Of a stretch of 64,000 nucleotides of DNA, positions 43,684-51,389 are shown piece after piece. A program made the translations under genes and the position numbers. Origin of the DNA: Gammaproteobacteria bacterium (GTDB lineage: Bacteria; Pseudomonadota; Gammaproteobacteria; Competibacterales; Competibacteraceae). The DNA lies in the NCBI GenBank assembly GCA_024235095.1, contig JACKNC010000001.1, positions 2,207,501 through 2,271,500 of the forward strand, read 5' to 3'. Positions within the stretch are counted from its first letter, which is position 1, and every line of letters begins with the position of its first letter. The notes under the pieces were generated by a model that did no database searches, was not told the origin of the DNA, and saw only the letters and a program-made list of their open reading frames with translations.

Positions 43684-45584
43684 CCGACCGTACTTTTCAC
43701 TTCACGCTCGGTCCCGTGCAGGGCTTTGTGGCCCAGGCCCGGCGCACCCGCGATTTTTGGGCGGGTTCGTTCCTGTTGTCATGGCTGGCCGGCGCAGCCA
43801 TGCAAACGGTGATCGTTCAAGATAGAACCATCGTCTTTCCGACCGCTGACCAAGACTATCTCGCCTGGTTACGGGGTGAAAGAAAAGGCAAACGCCCGCG
43901 TCAAGGTGGGATTCCCAACCGTTTTAAAGTCACTGTGAATGATCAGTTCCAGCCAGCGCTGGTTGAACAGGCGGTGCGCAAGGCGTGGCGGGCGGTTGCC
44001 GAGAAAGTCTGGGAAAAAGATTTAAAGCGACATTGCGAGCGCTATCCCGACAGTCGGGTGATCTGGGACCGGCAGATTAACGGTTTTTGGGAAATCGCCT
44101 GGTGCATCGGTGACGATGATTCGCTGCTGGATCGCCGCAAGAACTGGCGAACTCAGATCCCGCCCGCCGAGGCAGGCGTCAAGTGTTCGGTGATAGCCGG
44201 CTGGCAGGAGTTGTCCGGTTTGCCGGCGAAGACATTGGAGACGTTCTGGAAACCGCTACGTCAGGACTGCGGACGTGATTTCGCTGACGATGAAGCGTTA
44301 TGCGCGATAGCCTTCGTCAAGCGCCGCTTTCCTCATTATTTCGAGCAGGTTGAGGCAAAAATGCCCGGTGGCTGGACGCTGCATGGTTGGTCGGTGAATC
44401 CACGCACGCCTTCGACGCTCGATCTGGCGGCGGCTCCTTGGTTGGCGCAGGCCGTCCGCCATGAGTCGGAAGCCGCGTTACTACGGTTGCATGAGGCTGC
44501 CAAGTCTTTGTTTTCCGAGGGAGACAGTGGTATTGACCGGCTGCGTTGCGTCAAGGACGCCTACCGGGAGCGCAGTGGCCTGACGCGGTTGAACAGCAGC
44601 GCACTGTTCGCTCATGTCCTCGATAACAAAAAAGAATGTCCTGACCAAACCGCCGTGCGGGAGATGAAAAAAGCGCTTAAGGCCCTGCAACGTCAGGAAT
44701 CGCCAACGCCGTTTTACGCCATTTTGTTGATGGATGGCGACAGTCTGGGCGCACTGCTGCGCAATCAGGATCACCAACTGAAAATTCCAAAGGCGCTGGA
44801 GCATTTTACCCGTGCGGTTCCCGACATCGTCGACCGGTACAACGGCTTTCTGATTTACGCGGGTGGTGATGATGTGCTGGCGCTGTTGCCGTTGGAGGAT
44901 GCGTTGCAATGCGCAGCGGCAGTGCGCCAAGTCTATCTCGATGCGTTCGGCGCTCAAGGCTTGCAATCCACGATCTCGGCGGCGGTGGAATACGCCCATG
45001 TCAAGATGCCGCTGACCCGAATTCTCGGCGATGCGCACAAGCTGCTGGATGAAGTCGCCAAAGACGAGCGGGGGCGCGACGCTCTTGCCGTGCGTGTGTG
45101 GAAACCGGGCGGTAAAGCGCTGGAATGGGCGATGCCGTGGGAATGGGCGCTGGACGGCGCGGAGGTAAAACTGAGTCAGTTAGCCGCACAATTTGCCCGC
45201 GACGATGCCACCGTCAAAGGCAAGGAAGCCGACCGTTTCAGCAGCAAGTTCTTCTATAAAATCCGCGAGCGCTTCGATTTGCTCAATCCACCGCGTTGCA
45301 AATCCGGGCAACCGGAAGAATCAGCCATCTTCAACGAAAGTGATGCGTTATCCCTATTGGCAGTGGATTACCTGGCATCTGGGGTCAACGAGGGTCGTGA
45401 GCCTAAGCTCAAGATCAAGGATGCTGAGGAAATCTTACGTCCCCTGTTGCAGCAGTGCCGCCCAGTGACCCGCGATCCTGAAGAACAGGATGAAAACAAG
45501 AAGTTTACGTCAAGCCAGCGGCTGGAAGTAGACGGCGCACTACTGATTCGATTTTTAGCGCATAAAGGAGTGGAACGCTCATGA
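43680..45584 (+). CDS. cmr2: Cas10 (Cmr2) with cyclase GGDD motif, no HD domain
   Basis: 634 aa large subunit. The palm active site is FLIYAGGDDVLALLPLEDAL near residue 395, preceded by YAILLMDGDSLGALL, so cyclic oligoadenylate synthesis looks possible. The protein begins directly at FHFTLGPVQGFVAQARRTRDFWAGSFLLSWLAG, the segment that in longer homologues follows the HD nuclease. Hence no HD domain and probably no DNA cleavage by Cas10. Overlaps cmr1 and cmr3 by four bases each. Confidence 0.95.
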   Translation: MTDRTFHFTLGPVQGFVAQARRTRDFWAGSFLLSWLAGAAMQTVIVQDRTIVFPTADQDYLAWLRGERKGKRPRQGGIPNRFKVTVNDQFQPALVEQAVRKAWRAVAEKVWEKDLKRHCERYPDSRVIWDRQINGFWEIAWCIGDDDSLLDRRKNWRTQIPPAEAGVKCSVIAGWQELSGLPAKTLETFWKPLRQDCGRDFADDEALCAIAFVKRRFPHYFEQVEAKMPGGWTLHGWSVNPRTPSTLDLAAAPWLAQAVRHESEAALLRLHEAAKSLFSEGDSGIDRLRCVKDAYRERSGLTRLNSSALFAHVLDNKKECPDQTAVREMKKALKALQRQESPTPFYAILLMDGDSLGALLRNQDHQLKIPKALEHFTRAVPDIVDRYNGFLIYAGGDDVLALLPLEDALQCAAAVRQVYLDAFGAQGLQSTISAAVEYAHVKMPLTRILGDAHKLLDEVAKDERGRDALAVRVWKPGGKALEWAMPWEWALDGAEVKLSQLAAQFARDDATVKGKEADRFSSKFFYKIRERFDLLNPPRCKSGQPEESAIFNESDALSLLAVDYLASGVNEGREPKLKIKDAEEILRPLLQQCRPVTRDPEEQDENKKFTSSQRLEVDGALLIRFLAHKGVERS

Positions 45585-46741
45585 ACAATGGCAAGGAATG
45601 GCGGTTCGAGTCTTTGGATAGCTGGTTTTTCCGCGAGGCGCGGCCATTTAACGTCGCAACAAGCAACGAGTTGAGTAGCGTCTTTCCTCCGCCCGCCCGT
45701 GCTGTGGCAGGGGCCGTGCGCACGCTGATCGGCGAAACGCAGGGTGTGGATTGGGAACGGTTCGCACGGGACGGTGAGTATGCTGAATTAAAGCGCTGGA
45801 TCGGTGCGTGTGACGATCTCGGCGATTTGAAAATCACTGGACCTTATCCGTTGTGGGAAGGAAAACGACTGTACCCCGCACCACTGCATCTGTTAGCCAA
45901 AGGATCGGAATACGTTTTTCTGCAACCGGGCGCTCCCGTCGAATGTGATTTGAGCCTGGACTCCCCTCGCTCTCTGGGAGAGGGGCCAGGGGTGAGGGCT
46001 AAAAAACTGGTACGCCTGCCAACGCTGGAAAAGTCGCTGCCCGGTGCAAAACCCCTGGAAAACGCCTGGCTGAATAGCGCTAATTTACAACAGGTTCTAT
46101 GCAGCCAGTGCCCCGAAAAAATTATTCGCTCCAGCACATTGTATGACGAAGAACCCCGGCTGGGCATCGCCCGCAACAACGCCAAACGCACCGTCGCCGA
46201 CGGCTTGCTGTACCAAACTCGACATCATCGACCACGTCCCGGACTCGGTATTGGCGTCACAGTAAGCGGTATTCCCTCAGAGCAGCATCCAGAACACGGC
46301 ATCATTCGCTTTGGGGGCGAAGGCCGACCCAGTGCCGTAACCGTGGATAGTGCGCCGCCAAGGTTGGCGACGCCAATAGCCAATGGCCCTAACGTGCTGC
46401 TGGTGCTGTTGACGCCTGCCGATTTCGGCGGTGATGAGTGGTTGCTCCCGGGTTTCAAGCCGGACATGCAAGGCGATGTAAAGGTCTGGCGCGGGCAACT
46501 GAATGGCGTTGATTTGGTACTGCATTGCGCCGTGTTGGGCAAGGCGGTGCGCGAGGGAGGCTGGGACTTGCTCCATCAACGCCCGCGTCCGGTCAGAAGC
46601 CTGATTCCGGCGGGCAGCGTGTACTTCTGCACCGTCCAGGGCAATTACCAAGGCGCTATTGATGCGCTGCACGGTCAGCACATTGGTCACGATACCGCGC
46701 TGGGACGGGGCGAGTTGGCCATCGGCTCTTGGAAATCCTGA
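45581..46741 (+). CDS. cmr3: Type III-B protein Cmr3 with in-frame repeat insert
   Basis: 386 aa. Cmr3 contacts the crRNA 5' handle next to Cas10. Family blocks are ESLDSWFFREARPF, ELSSVFPPPARAVAGAVRTLIG, SSTLYDEEPRLGIARNNAKRTV and HDTALGRGELAIGSWK. Residues about 127-141 (DSPRSLGEGPGVRAKK) are encoded by a palindromic repeat of a type that often lands in genes and keeps the frame, so this loop is probably not part of the ancestral fold. Frame and ends are intact. Confidence 0.92.
   Translation: MNNGKEWRFESLDSWFFREARPFNVATSNELSSVFPPPARAVAGAVRTLIGETQGVDWERFARDGEYAELKRWIGACDDLGDLKITGPYPLWEGKRLYPAPLHLLAKGSEYVFLQPGAPVECDLSLDSPRSLGEGPGVRAKKLVRLPTLEKSLPGAKPLENAWLNSANLQQVLCSQCPEKIIRSSTLYDEEPRLGIARNNAKRTVADGLLYQTRHHRPRPGLGIGVTVSGIPSEQHPEHGIIRFGGEGRPSAVTVDSAPPRLATPIANGPNVLLVLLTPADFGGDEWLLPGFKPDMQGDVKVWRGQLNGVDLVLHCAVLGKAVREGGWDLLHQRPRPVRSLIPAGSVYFCTVQGNYQGAIDALHGQHIGHDTALGRGELAIGSWKS
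45961..46001. repeat. Palindromic repeat inside cmr3
   Basis: CTCCCCTCGCTCTCTGGGAG followed by AGGGGCCAGGGGTGAGGGC. Read on the other strand it gives the LTPGPSPRERGE peptide common to a dispersed bacterial repeat family. It sits in frame in the cmr3 coding sequence. Confidence 0.65.
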
Positions 46742-47166
46742 GAATTTTGGAGAGATGAAGAATGAACAACAATACCGCTTTACTCGGCTTGTTGGCCGAA
46801 ACCTCCATCCATGCCGGTGCGGGACAAATGGCCGGGGTGATTGACCTGCCCATCCAGCGCGAGGCGCATACCGACTGGCCGGTGGTGTTCGGTTCCGCAG
46901 TCAAAGGGGCGCTGCGCACCCTGGCGGATGAGCAAAAAGCGCCGTGGCTTAACGCCGTATTTGGGCCGGAAACCGCGAATGCGTCTGACCATGCTGGCGC
47001 GCTGCTGGTCAGTGACGCCCGTTTATTGTTGCTGCCGGTGCGCTCATTGACCAGTCATTTCAAGTGGGTGACCTGTCCAGCCCTGTTAAAACGCTTTCAG
47101 ACCGATATGGAGCGCCTGGGATTAGGGAATACCGCCTTTGCAGTCCCTGAAGTGACGGATCCGAAC

Positions 47167-48414
47167 TAGTGGGCTGACACAGAAGTTTTGACAGGTAGCG
47201 GTGGGTGCCCTATGGTTGAGATCAACAGGAGGAATCACCATGGCCCACAAGTATCTGGTTGATCTAACTGAAGAGGAGCGGGAAGACCTGCTGAAGGTCA
47301 TTCATAAAGGCAAGGCAGCGGCGCGCAAGGTTGCCCGTGCCCATGTGTTGCTGCAGGCTGCGGAAGGGGCGACGGATGAGGCCATTGCCCAAAGCCTTCA
47401 CTTGGGGATTTCGACCGTTCATCGTACCCGTCAACGGTTTGTCGACGAAGGGTTGCTGGCGGCGTTAAGCGAGCGGCCACGAGTCGGTTTGCCCCCGGCC
47501 TTGACCGGCAAACAGGCCGCCTTTCTGGTCGCCTTGGCCTGTAGTACCCCGCCCGCTGGCCGTTGTCAGTGGACTCTCCAATTGTTAGCGGACCGCTTCA
47601 TGGAACTCCGGCCCATCGAAGCCATTTCCCGTGAGAGTGTGCGGCGCATCCTTAAAAAAACGACCTCAAACCCTGGCAACGTCAAGAATGGTGTATTCCC
47701 AGTGTCAGTCCCGATTATGTTTGGCATATGGAGGATGTGTTGGACCTGTACGCCGAACCCGATGATCCTCAATACCCCCAAGTGTGCTTCGATGAAAGTC
47801 CGGTGCAATTGACCAGCGAAACCCGCTGTCCTCAACCCGCCCGCCCGGGTCAACCGGCGCGCTATGACTGTGAATACAAACGCGAAGGCACCGCCAATTT
47901 ATTTCTATTCGTACAACCCTTGCGCGGGTGGCGTCATGTTAATGTCACGAAACAGCGCACCAAACGCGATTTTGCCCAGCAAATGCAGCAACTCGTTGAT
48001 GTGTACTTTCCGAAGGCGGAGCGAATCCGGTTGGTCGTGGATAACCTCAATACCCACACTCCTGCGGCCTTGTATAGTGTCTTTTCTCCAGAGGAAGCCC
48101 GCCGGATCACCCGCAAGCTCGAATTTCATTACACCCCCAAGCATGGCAGTTGGCTCAATATGGCGGAATGTGAGTTCGCTGTTCTCGCCGGCCAGTGTTT
48201 GAATCGCCGCATTGCGAACCTCGAAACTTTGCGGAAGGAAATCGCCGCTTGGCAAGGCCCACGCAACCTACGTCAGACCAAAATCCACTGGCAGTTCGGC
48301 ACCGACTTGGCCCGGGTCAAACTCAAGCGCCTCTATCCTCCCTTGAAATCTTCTGAAACCCCGGTGGACCTAGAAACCTCTGAACCTGTCAAAACTTCTG
48401 TGTCAGCCCACTAG
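47167..48414 (+). mobile_element. Complete IS630-family insertion sequence in cmr4
   Basis: Bounded by perfect inverted repeats of at least 26 bp (TGGGCTGACACAGAAGTTTT at the left, its complement at the right) set in CTAG at both ends, so the TA duplicated by this family fits. It encodes one transposase in two frames. Both ends and the coding frames look intact, so it may be a recent, still mobile insertion. Confidence 0.9.
47240..48414 (+). CDS. IS630-family transposase, two frames with probable -1 frameshift
   Basis: AGGAGG precedes ATG 47240. Frame 1 encodes the helix-turn-helix part (KARRKVARAHVLLQAAE-type, STVHRTRQRFVDEGL). At seven A residues (47654-47660) the DDE domain moves into the -1 frame and reads KNDLKPWQRQEWCIPSVSPDYVWHMEDVLDLY. 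Catalytic residues are all present: Asp in CFDESPVQL, Asp in LVVDNLNTH, Glu in LNMAECEFAVL. The slippery run suggests programmed frameshifting, making a protein of about 390 aa; a mutation cannot be excluded. The stop codon lies in the terminal repeat. Confidence 0.88.
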
Positions 48415-48882
48415 GCGCTAACCTCGGAAAGTGCAGCGAATGCCCTGTTCCTGGAAGAATTCAGATTCACGGTGAAGTCCGCCGATTTGGGCGGAGTCAC
48501 TACGGCGCTGGCCCGGTTGATGGGTCGGGAGGACGCCGCCGCCGCGCTGCAACGGCAACTGGTGGTCGTGAACGATGACCGGTTCAGTCACCTGGCGCGT
48601 TTCGCCACGCCGGTGAATCCGCATGTTTGCATCAACAATCAAACCAAAACCGTCAAGCCGGGGGCGCTTTGGTACGAGGAAAGCCTGCCCTCTGACACGG
48701 TGCTGTATGTGAGCTTGTATGCACAGGCGGCGCGGGTTAAGGGCGAAACCAAGACCGCCGTGGAAGTGCTCAACCACATTACGCAGGATCTGTTCGTCCG
48801 GCCCTATCTGCAACTGGGTGGCAATGAGACGGTAGGCATGGGCTGGTGCAAAGTGACGATTTGCCGGGAGGAGGGTTGAGCG

Positions 48883-49434
48883 ATGCCTAAAAAACACCGC
48901 AAAGAACAACGGCAAACAGCACCACAAAGTAAGGTTGAAAAAAAGTCAGCGCCTCTGACACCGCCTGAGCCAACCACCCCGGCGCCAACGTCGCCACCCC
49001 TCCTTAACCAAGAAGGGGAACAAGACACTGTGCTCCCGAACGCCACCTTGCAACAACGCCGCGCGCACTTCGCTTTACAGCGGATTCGGGCGTTGGCGGA
49101 CGAGTGGAAAGACGAACTAAAGAAACAAAAGGAATTCAACAGCTACGCCAGCGCCATGCCGTTCATGATCCATGCCAATGGCTTGGGGCAAACGGCAGCG
49201 TTCTATCGGCGCAAGGGGCCAGATCACACTTATTATCGGCTTTACAAGCTGCTGGGCGACTGGCTGAGTCAAACGGATCAACCGTTTTCCGGCAAGACGG
49301 ATCTGCTGGAGGGCGTTACGCAATCGGATATGGATACTTATCTCGCCGCACAGACCGAGGCGATGTTGTTTCTCGATTGGGTCAAGAAGCTGGCCAGCGC
49401 GTTTCTGGCCCGTGAAGAGGAGGCGTCTGTATGA
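48883..49434 (+). CDS. cmr5: Type III-B small subunit Cmr5 with long N-terminal extension
   Basis: 183 aa. The alpha-helical Cmr5 core begins near residue 58: QRRAHFALQRIRALADEW, SYASAMPFMIHANGLGQTAAFYRRKG and LDWVKKLASAF. About 55 residues before it are a basic and Pro/Thr-rich tail (KKHRKEQRQTAP, PPEPTTPAPTSPP). Most Cmr5 proteins lack this. It starts three bases after the cmr4 fragment and overlaps cmr6 by four. Confidence 0.9.
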   Translation: MPKKHRKEQRQTAPQSKVEKKSAPLTPPEPTTPAPTSPPLLNQEGEQDTVLPNATLQQRRAHFALQRIRALADEWKDELKKQKEFNSYASAMPFMIHANGLGQTAAFYRRKGPDHTYYRLYKLLGDWLSQTDQPFSGKTDLLEGVTQSDMDTYLAAQTEAMLFLDWVKKLASAFLAREEEASV

Positions 49435-50534
49435 ACCTGCCTCTGTATCGACTTGACGTACCACCCGTATTAGCGACGGATGGCAACCGGGGACTCTGGT
49501 ACAACCGTTTTTTCAACCGGTATAACGACGATGACTGGGAAATTCCTGAAGACGGTAAACGCCAGTGGGTCAGCGAAAACGCCCAGCGCACCGGTTCGCG
49601 TGAAGTCCTGGAAGCGCAGGCGTTACGGCATTTGGCGCTGATCACCACCCTAGGCGGACGGGGCGCCGTGTTCAAAACCGACTGGCATTTCGCTACTGGT
49701 CTGGGCCTGCCGCATCCGGTCGAGAATGGCTTGACCTGGCATCACACTCTGGGCGTTCCCTACCTGGCGGGCAGTGGCGTGAAAGGATTGGTCAAGGCCT
49801 GGGTCGAGGTTTGGGATGAGTCGCTGAACAACGAGGAAAAAGCGCGGCGACTGAACGACTGGTTTGGTACGACTGAACAGGCCGGTTGCTTTCGGTTCTT
49901 CGATGCATTGCCGGTGGAACCGGTGACGCTGGCGGCTGATGTGATGACCCCGCACATGGATCAGTGGTACGAACAAGGTGGAAAGATCGGTGAGCCTTGC
50001 CAGGAGCCGCATAGGCGCATTCCTGCCGACTGGCATAGCCCGGTGCCGGTACCGTTTCTGGTGGTGAAAGAAGCCAAGTTGCTGTTTGGCGTTGCGCCGC
50101 GCTGCCCGGAATTTGCCAATGAATTGCCCCAGGTGTTTGCGGCGCTGAAACAGGCGCTGGACTGGCTGGGGGCGGGCGCTAAAACCGCAGCCGGTTATGG
50201 GCGGATGCTGGAATACGAAAGCGCCGTGACAAGCTTGCAGAAGAAAGCGGAACAAGCGGCGGCGCAGGCTGAGGAGGCAACGCTGAGTCAGGAACAGCGG
50301 GCCTTGCGGGCGCTGCAACAGCGATTCAAGGCTGACCAGGAACACAACGTCAAGGAAGCCGGTGGTGAATTGATCAACCAAACCAACCGGTTGCTTAAAG
50401 ACGGCCTGGAGTGGCTGCCAGCGGATCGGGAGGCGTTGGCGAATCTGGCCGAGAAAGTATTCAGCTATGTCGGTTGGGGCAGCGGCCCGAGGAAGAAGGA
50501 ACGTAAGGAAAAAATCGCGGCATTGCGGGAGTGA
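49431..50534 (+). CDS. cmr6: Type III-B RAMP protein Cmr6
   Basis: 367 aa. TDWHFATGLGLPHPVENGLTWHHTLGVPYLAGSGVKGLVKAW is the Cmr6 signature (TIGR01898), and the Gly-rich RAMP loop is WLGAGAKTAAGYGRM near residue 245. A charged, partly coiled-coil C-terminal tail of about 110 residues follows (SLQKKAEQAAAQAEEATLSQEQRALR). Last gene of the Cmr operon, 12 bases from the convergent toxin gene. Confidence 0.93.
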   Translation: MNLPLYRLDVPPVLATDGNRGLWYNRFFNRYNDDDWEIPEDGKRQWVSENAQRTGSREVLEAQALRHLALITTLGGRGAVFKTDWHFATGLGLPHPVENGLTWHHTLGVPYLAGSGVKGLVKAWVEVWDESLNNEEKARRLNDWFGTTEQAGCFRFFDALPVEPVTLAADVMTPHMDQWYEQGGKIGEPCQEPHRRIPADWHSPVPVPFLVVKEAKLLFGVAPRCPEFANELPQVFAALKQALDWLGAGAKTAAGYGRMLEYESAVTSLQKKAEQAAAQAEEATLSQEQRALRALQQRFKADQEHNVKEAGGELINQTNRLLKDGLEWLPADREALANLAEKVFSYVGWGSGPRKKERKEKIAALRE

Positions 50535-50545
50535 ATTGCAATGAT

Positions 50546-50970
50546 TTACGGGATATCCGTGCAATCCCAGGGATTGACCGCTGATATTCCTTCAAAGTGC
50601 TTGAGATTACGGGTCGCCAAGGTTGCATGGTTTGCTAACACGATGCCGGCAATCAAAGTATCCCGAATATCGACCGGCCGCCCCGCTTTTTGTCTACCGG
50701 CTGCTAGCATCGCGGTATGGAGAGCAGCATCGCTATCGAAAGACAGCACACGATTTGCCAAGTCTTCTTCCAACACACGGATAAGCGCCGCCTCCAAAGT
50801 GCGCCGCCGTCGACCATCGGCTAACAGTGACAGACCCAGGCGCGCTTCAAACAGGGTAATACTGGTTATCCAGATGGTCTCGGCAGGCTGCTGGTTCAGC
50901 CAGCGCACGACAACCGCTTCGGGCTCGTTTGCATCAATGCAGACAAGACATTGGTATCCAGGATGATCAT
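50546..50970 (-). pseudogene. VapC/FitB-type PIN-domain toxin with N-terminal frameshift
   Basis: From ATG 50970 the DNA reads MIILDTNVLSALMQ, the exact opening of a PIN toxin with its first Asp, then runs into a stop. The continuation NEPEAVVVRWLNQQPAETIWITSITLFEARLG, ending DIRDTLIAGIVLANHATLATRNLKHFEG, is in another frame. Adding one A in the AAA of CAAACGAG near 50930 would rejoin the two. Acidic residues of the PIN site (Asp5, Glu, Asp of DIRD) are otherwise kept. It overlaps the antitoxin stop as ATGA. A sequencing error in the A-run is possible. Confidence 0.8.
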
Positions 50971-51215
50971 GGAGCAAAGTCAATGGGGTAAAGGATTTGC
51001 CCATGCAATTCGGGCAGGTCATCAGTCAACCCCGATTGGGCGAAGCGGGCGGCAATGCGTGAACCCAGGCCTTTCTGAAGCGGAATCTCTTCTTTTACTG
51101 CATCGTGCAGGATGCGTTGTATTTCTTCTTCCACACTGCAGCCATGCAGAGTTGCACGCTGCCGGAGACGTATCTCAACCTCTTCTTGTAAATGGCGAAT
51201 GGTGACTTGAGCCAT
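50967..51215 (-). CDS. FitA/VapB-type antitoxin, ribbon-helix-helix
   Basis: 82 aa. MAQVTIRHLQEEVEIRLRQRATLHGCSVEEEIQRILHDAV is a typical Arc-type ribbon-helix-helix N-terminus that binds its own promoter. The C-terminal half (FAQSGLTDDLPELHGQIL) would wrap the toxin. It is intact while its toxin is frameshifted. The pair lies on the minus strand between the Cmr operon and cas8b, so its promoter region (51216-51389) is shared back to back with cas8b. Confidence 0.88.
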   Translation of the reverse strand: MAQVTIRHLQEEVEIRLRQRATLHGCSVEEEIQRILHDAVKEEIPLQKGLGSRIAARFAQSGLTDDLPELHGQILYPIDFAP

Positions 51216-51270
51216 ACCTACCCCATTAATTCATAAAACCATGATGAGGGTATTCATACCACAAGAAAGA

Positions 51271-51304
51271 GATTGAGTCATTCGCTCAATCGCTGGATTG
51301 AAAG
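51271..51304 (+). promoter_or_regulatory. Hairpin plus CRISPR-repeat-like end ahead of cas8b
   Basis: GATTGAG-TCATTCG-CTCAATC forms a 7-bp stem, followed four bases later by GGATTGAAAG. Nine of these ten bases equal the 3' end of the CRISPR repeat, the part that gives the crRNA 5' handle. It may be chance. It could be a degenerate repeat of a small crRNA-like RNA. Confidence 0.3.
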
Positions 51305-51309
51305 CCACC

Positions 51310-51321
51310 GACAAGCTTGTC
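51310..51321. promoter_or_regulatory. CAAGCTTG dyad, candidate operator 3
   Basis: Perfect palindrome GACAAGCTTGTC centred 74 bases before the cas8b ATG, identical to the 12-mer at 41067. The spacing matches that of the dyad ahead of the first type III-B gene. Confidence 0.4.
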
Positions 51322-51389
51322 AGGTCGGACAAGGCGCGCTGAGCGTGACAGGCTGTATCGAATATTTGGATGTTCAGGAGACAAATACC

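Larger units (their letters stand above)
46762..48879 (+). pseudogene. cmr4: Cmr4 gene split by an IS630-family element
   Basis: N-terminal half 46762-47169: LGLLAETSIHAGAGQMAGVIDLPIQREAHTDWPVVFGSAVKGALR. This includes the conserved Asp of GVIDLPIQRE that in Cmr4 cleaves target RNA. It stops at TDPN. The C-terminal half resumes at 48415 with ALTSESAANALFLEEF and runs to LGGNETVGMGWCKV. The two halves total about 289 residues, a normal Cmr4 length. The halves are in the same frame, separated by exactly 1248 bases (416 codons). The only start in the second half is a GTG at 48472 without a ribosome site. Cmr4 is the backbone repeated along the crRNA, so its loss should disable the complex. Confidence 0.93.

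Noticed and set aside
46277..46690. 137-codon minus-strand frame in cmr3
   Set aside because: Shadow of cmr3; no start signal or family.
50230..50237. Fourth CAAGCTTG as an operator
   Set aside because: It is inside the cmr6 coding sequence, lacks the flanking symmetry and has no start nearby.
49650..50564. 304-codon minus-strand frame over cmr6
   Set aside because: Antisense of cmr6, which has clear RAMP motifs.
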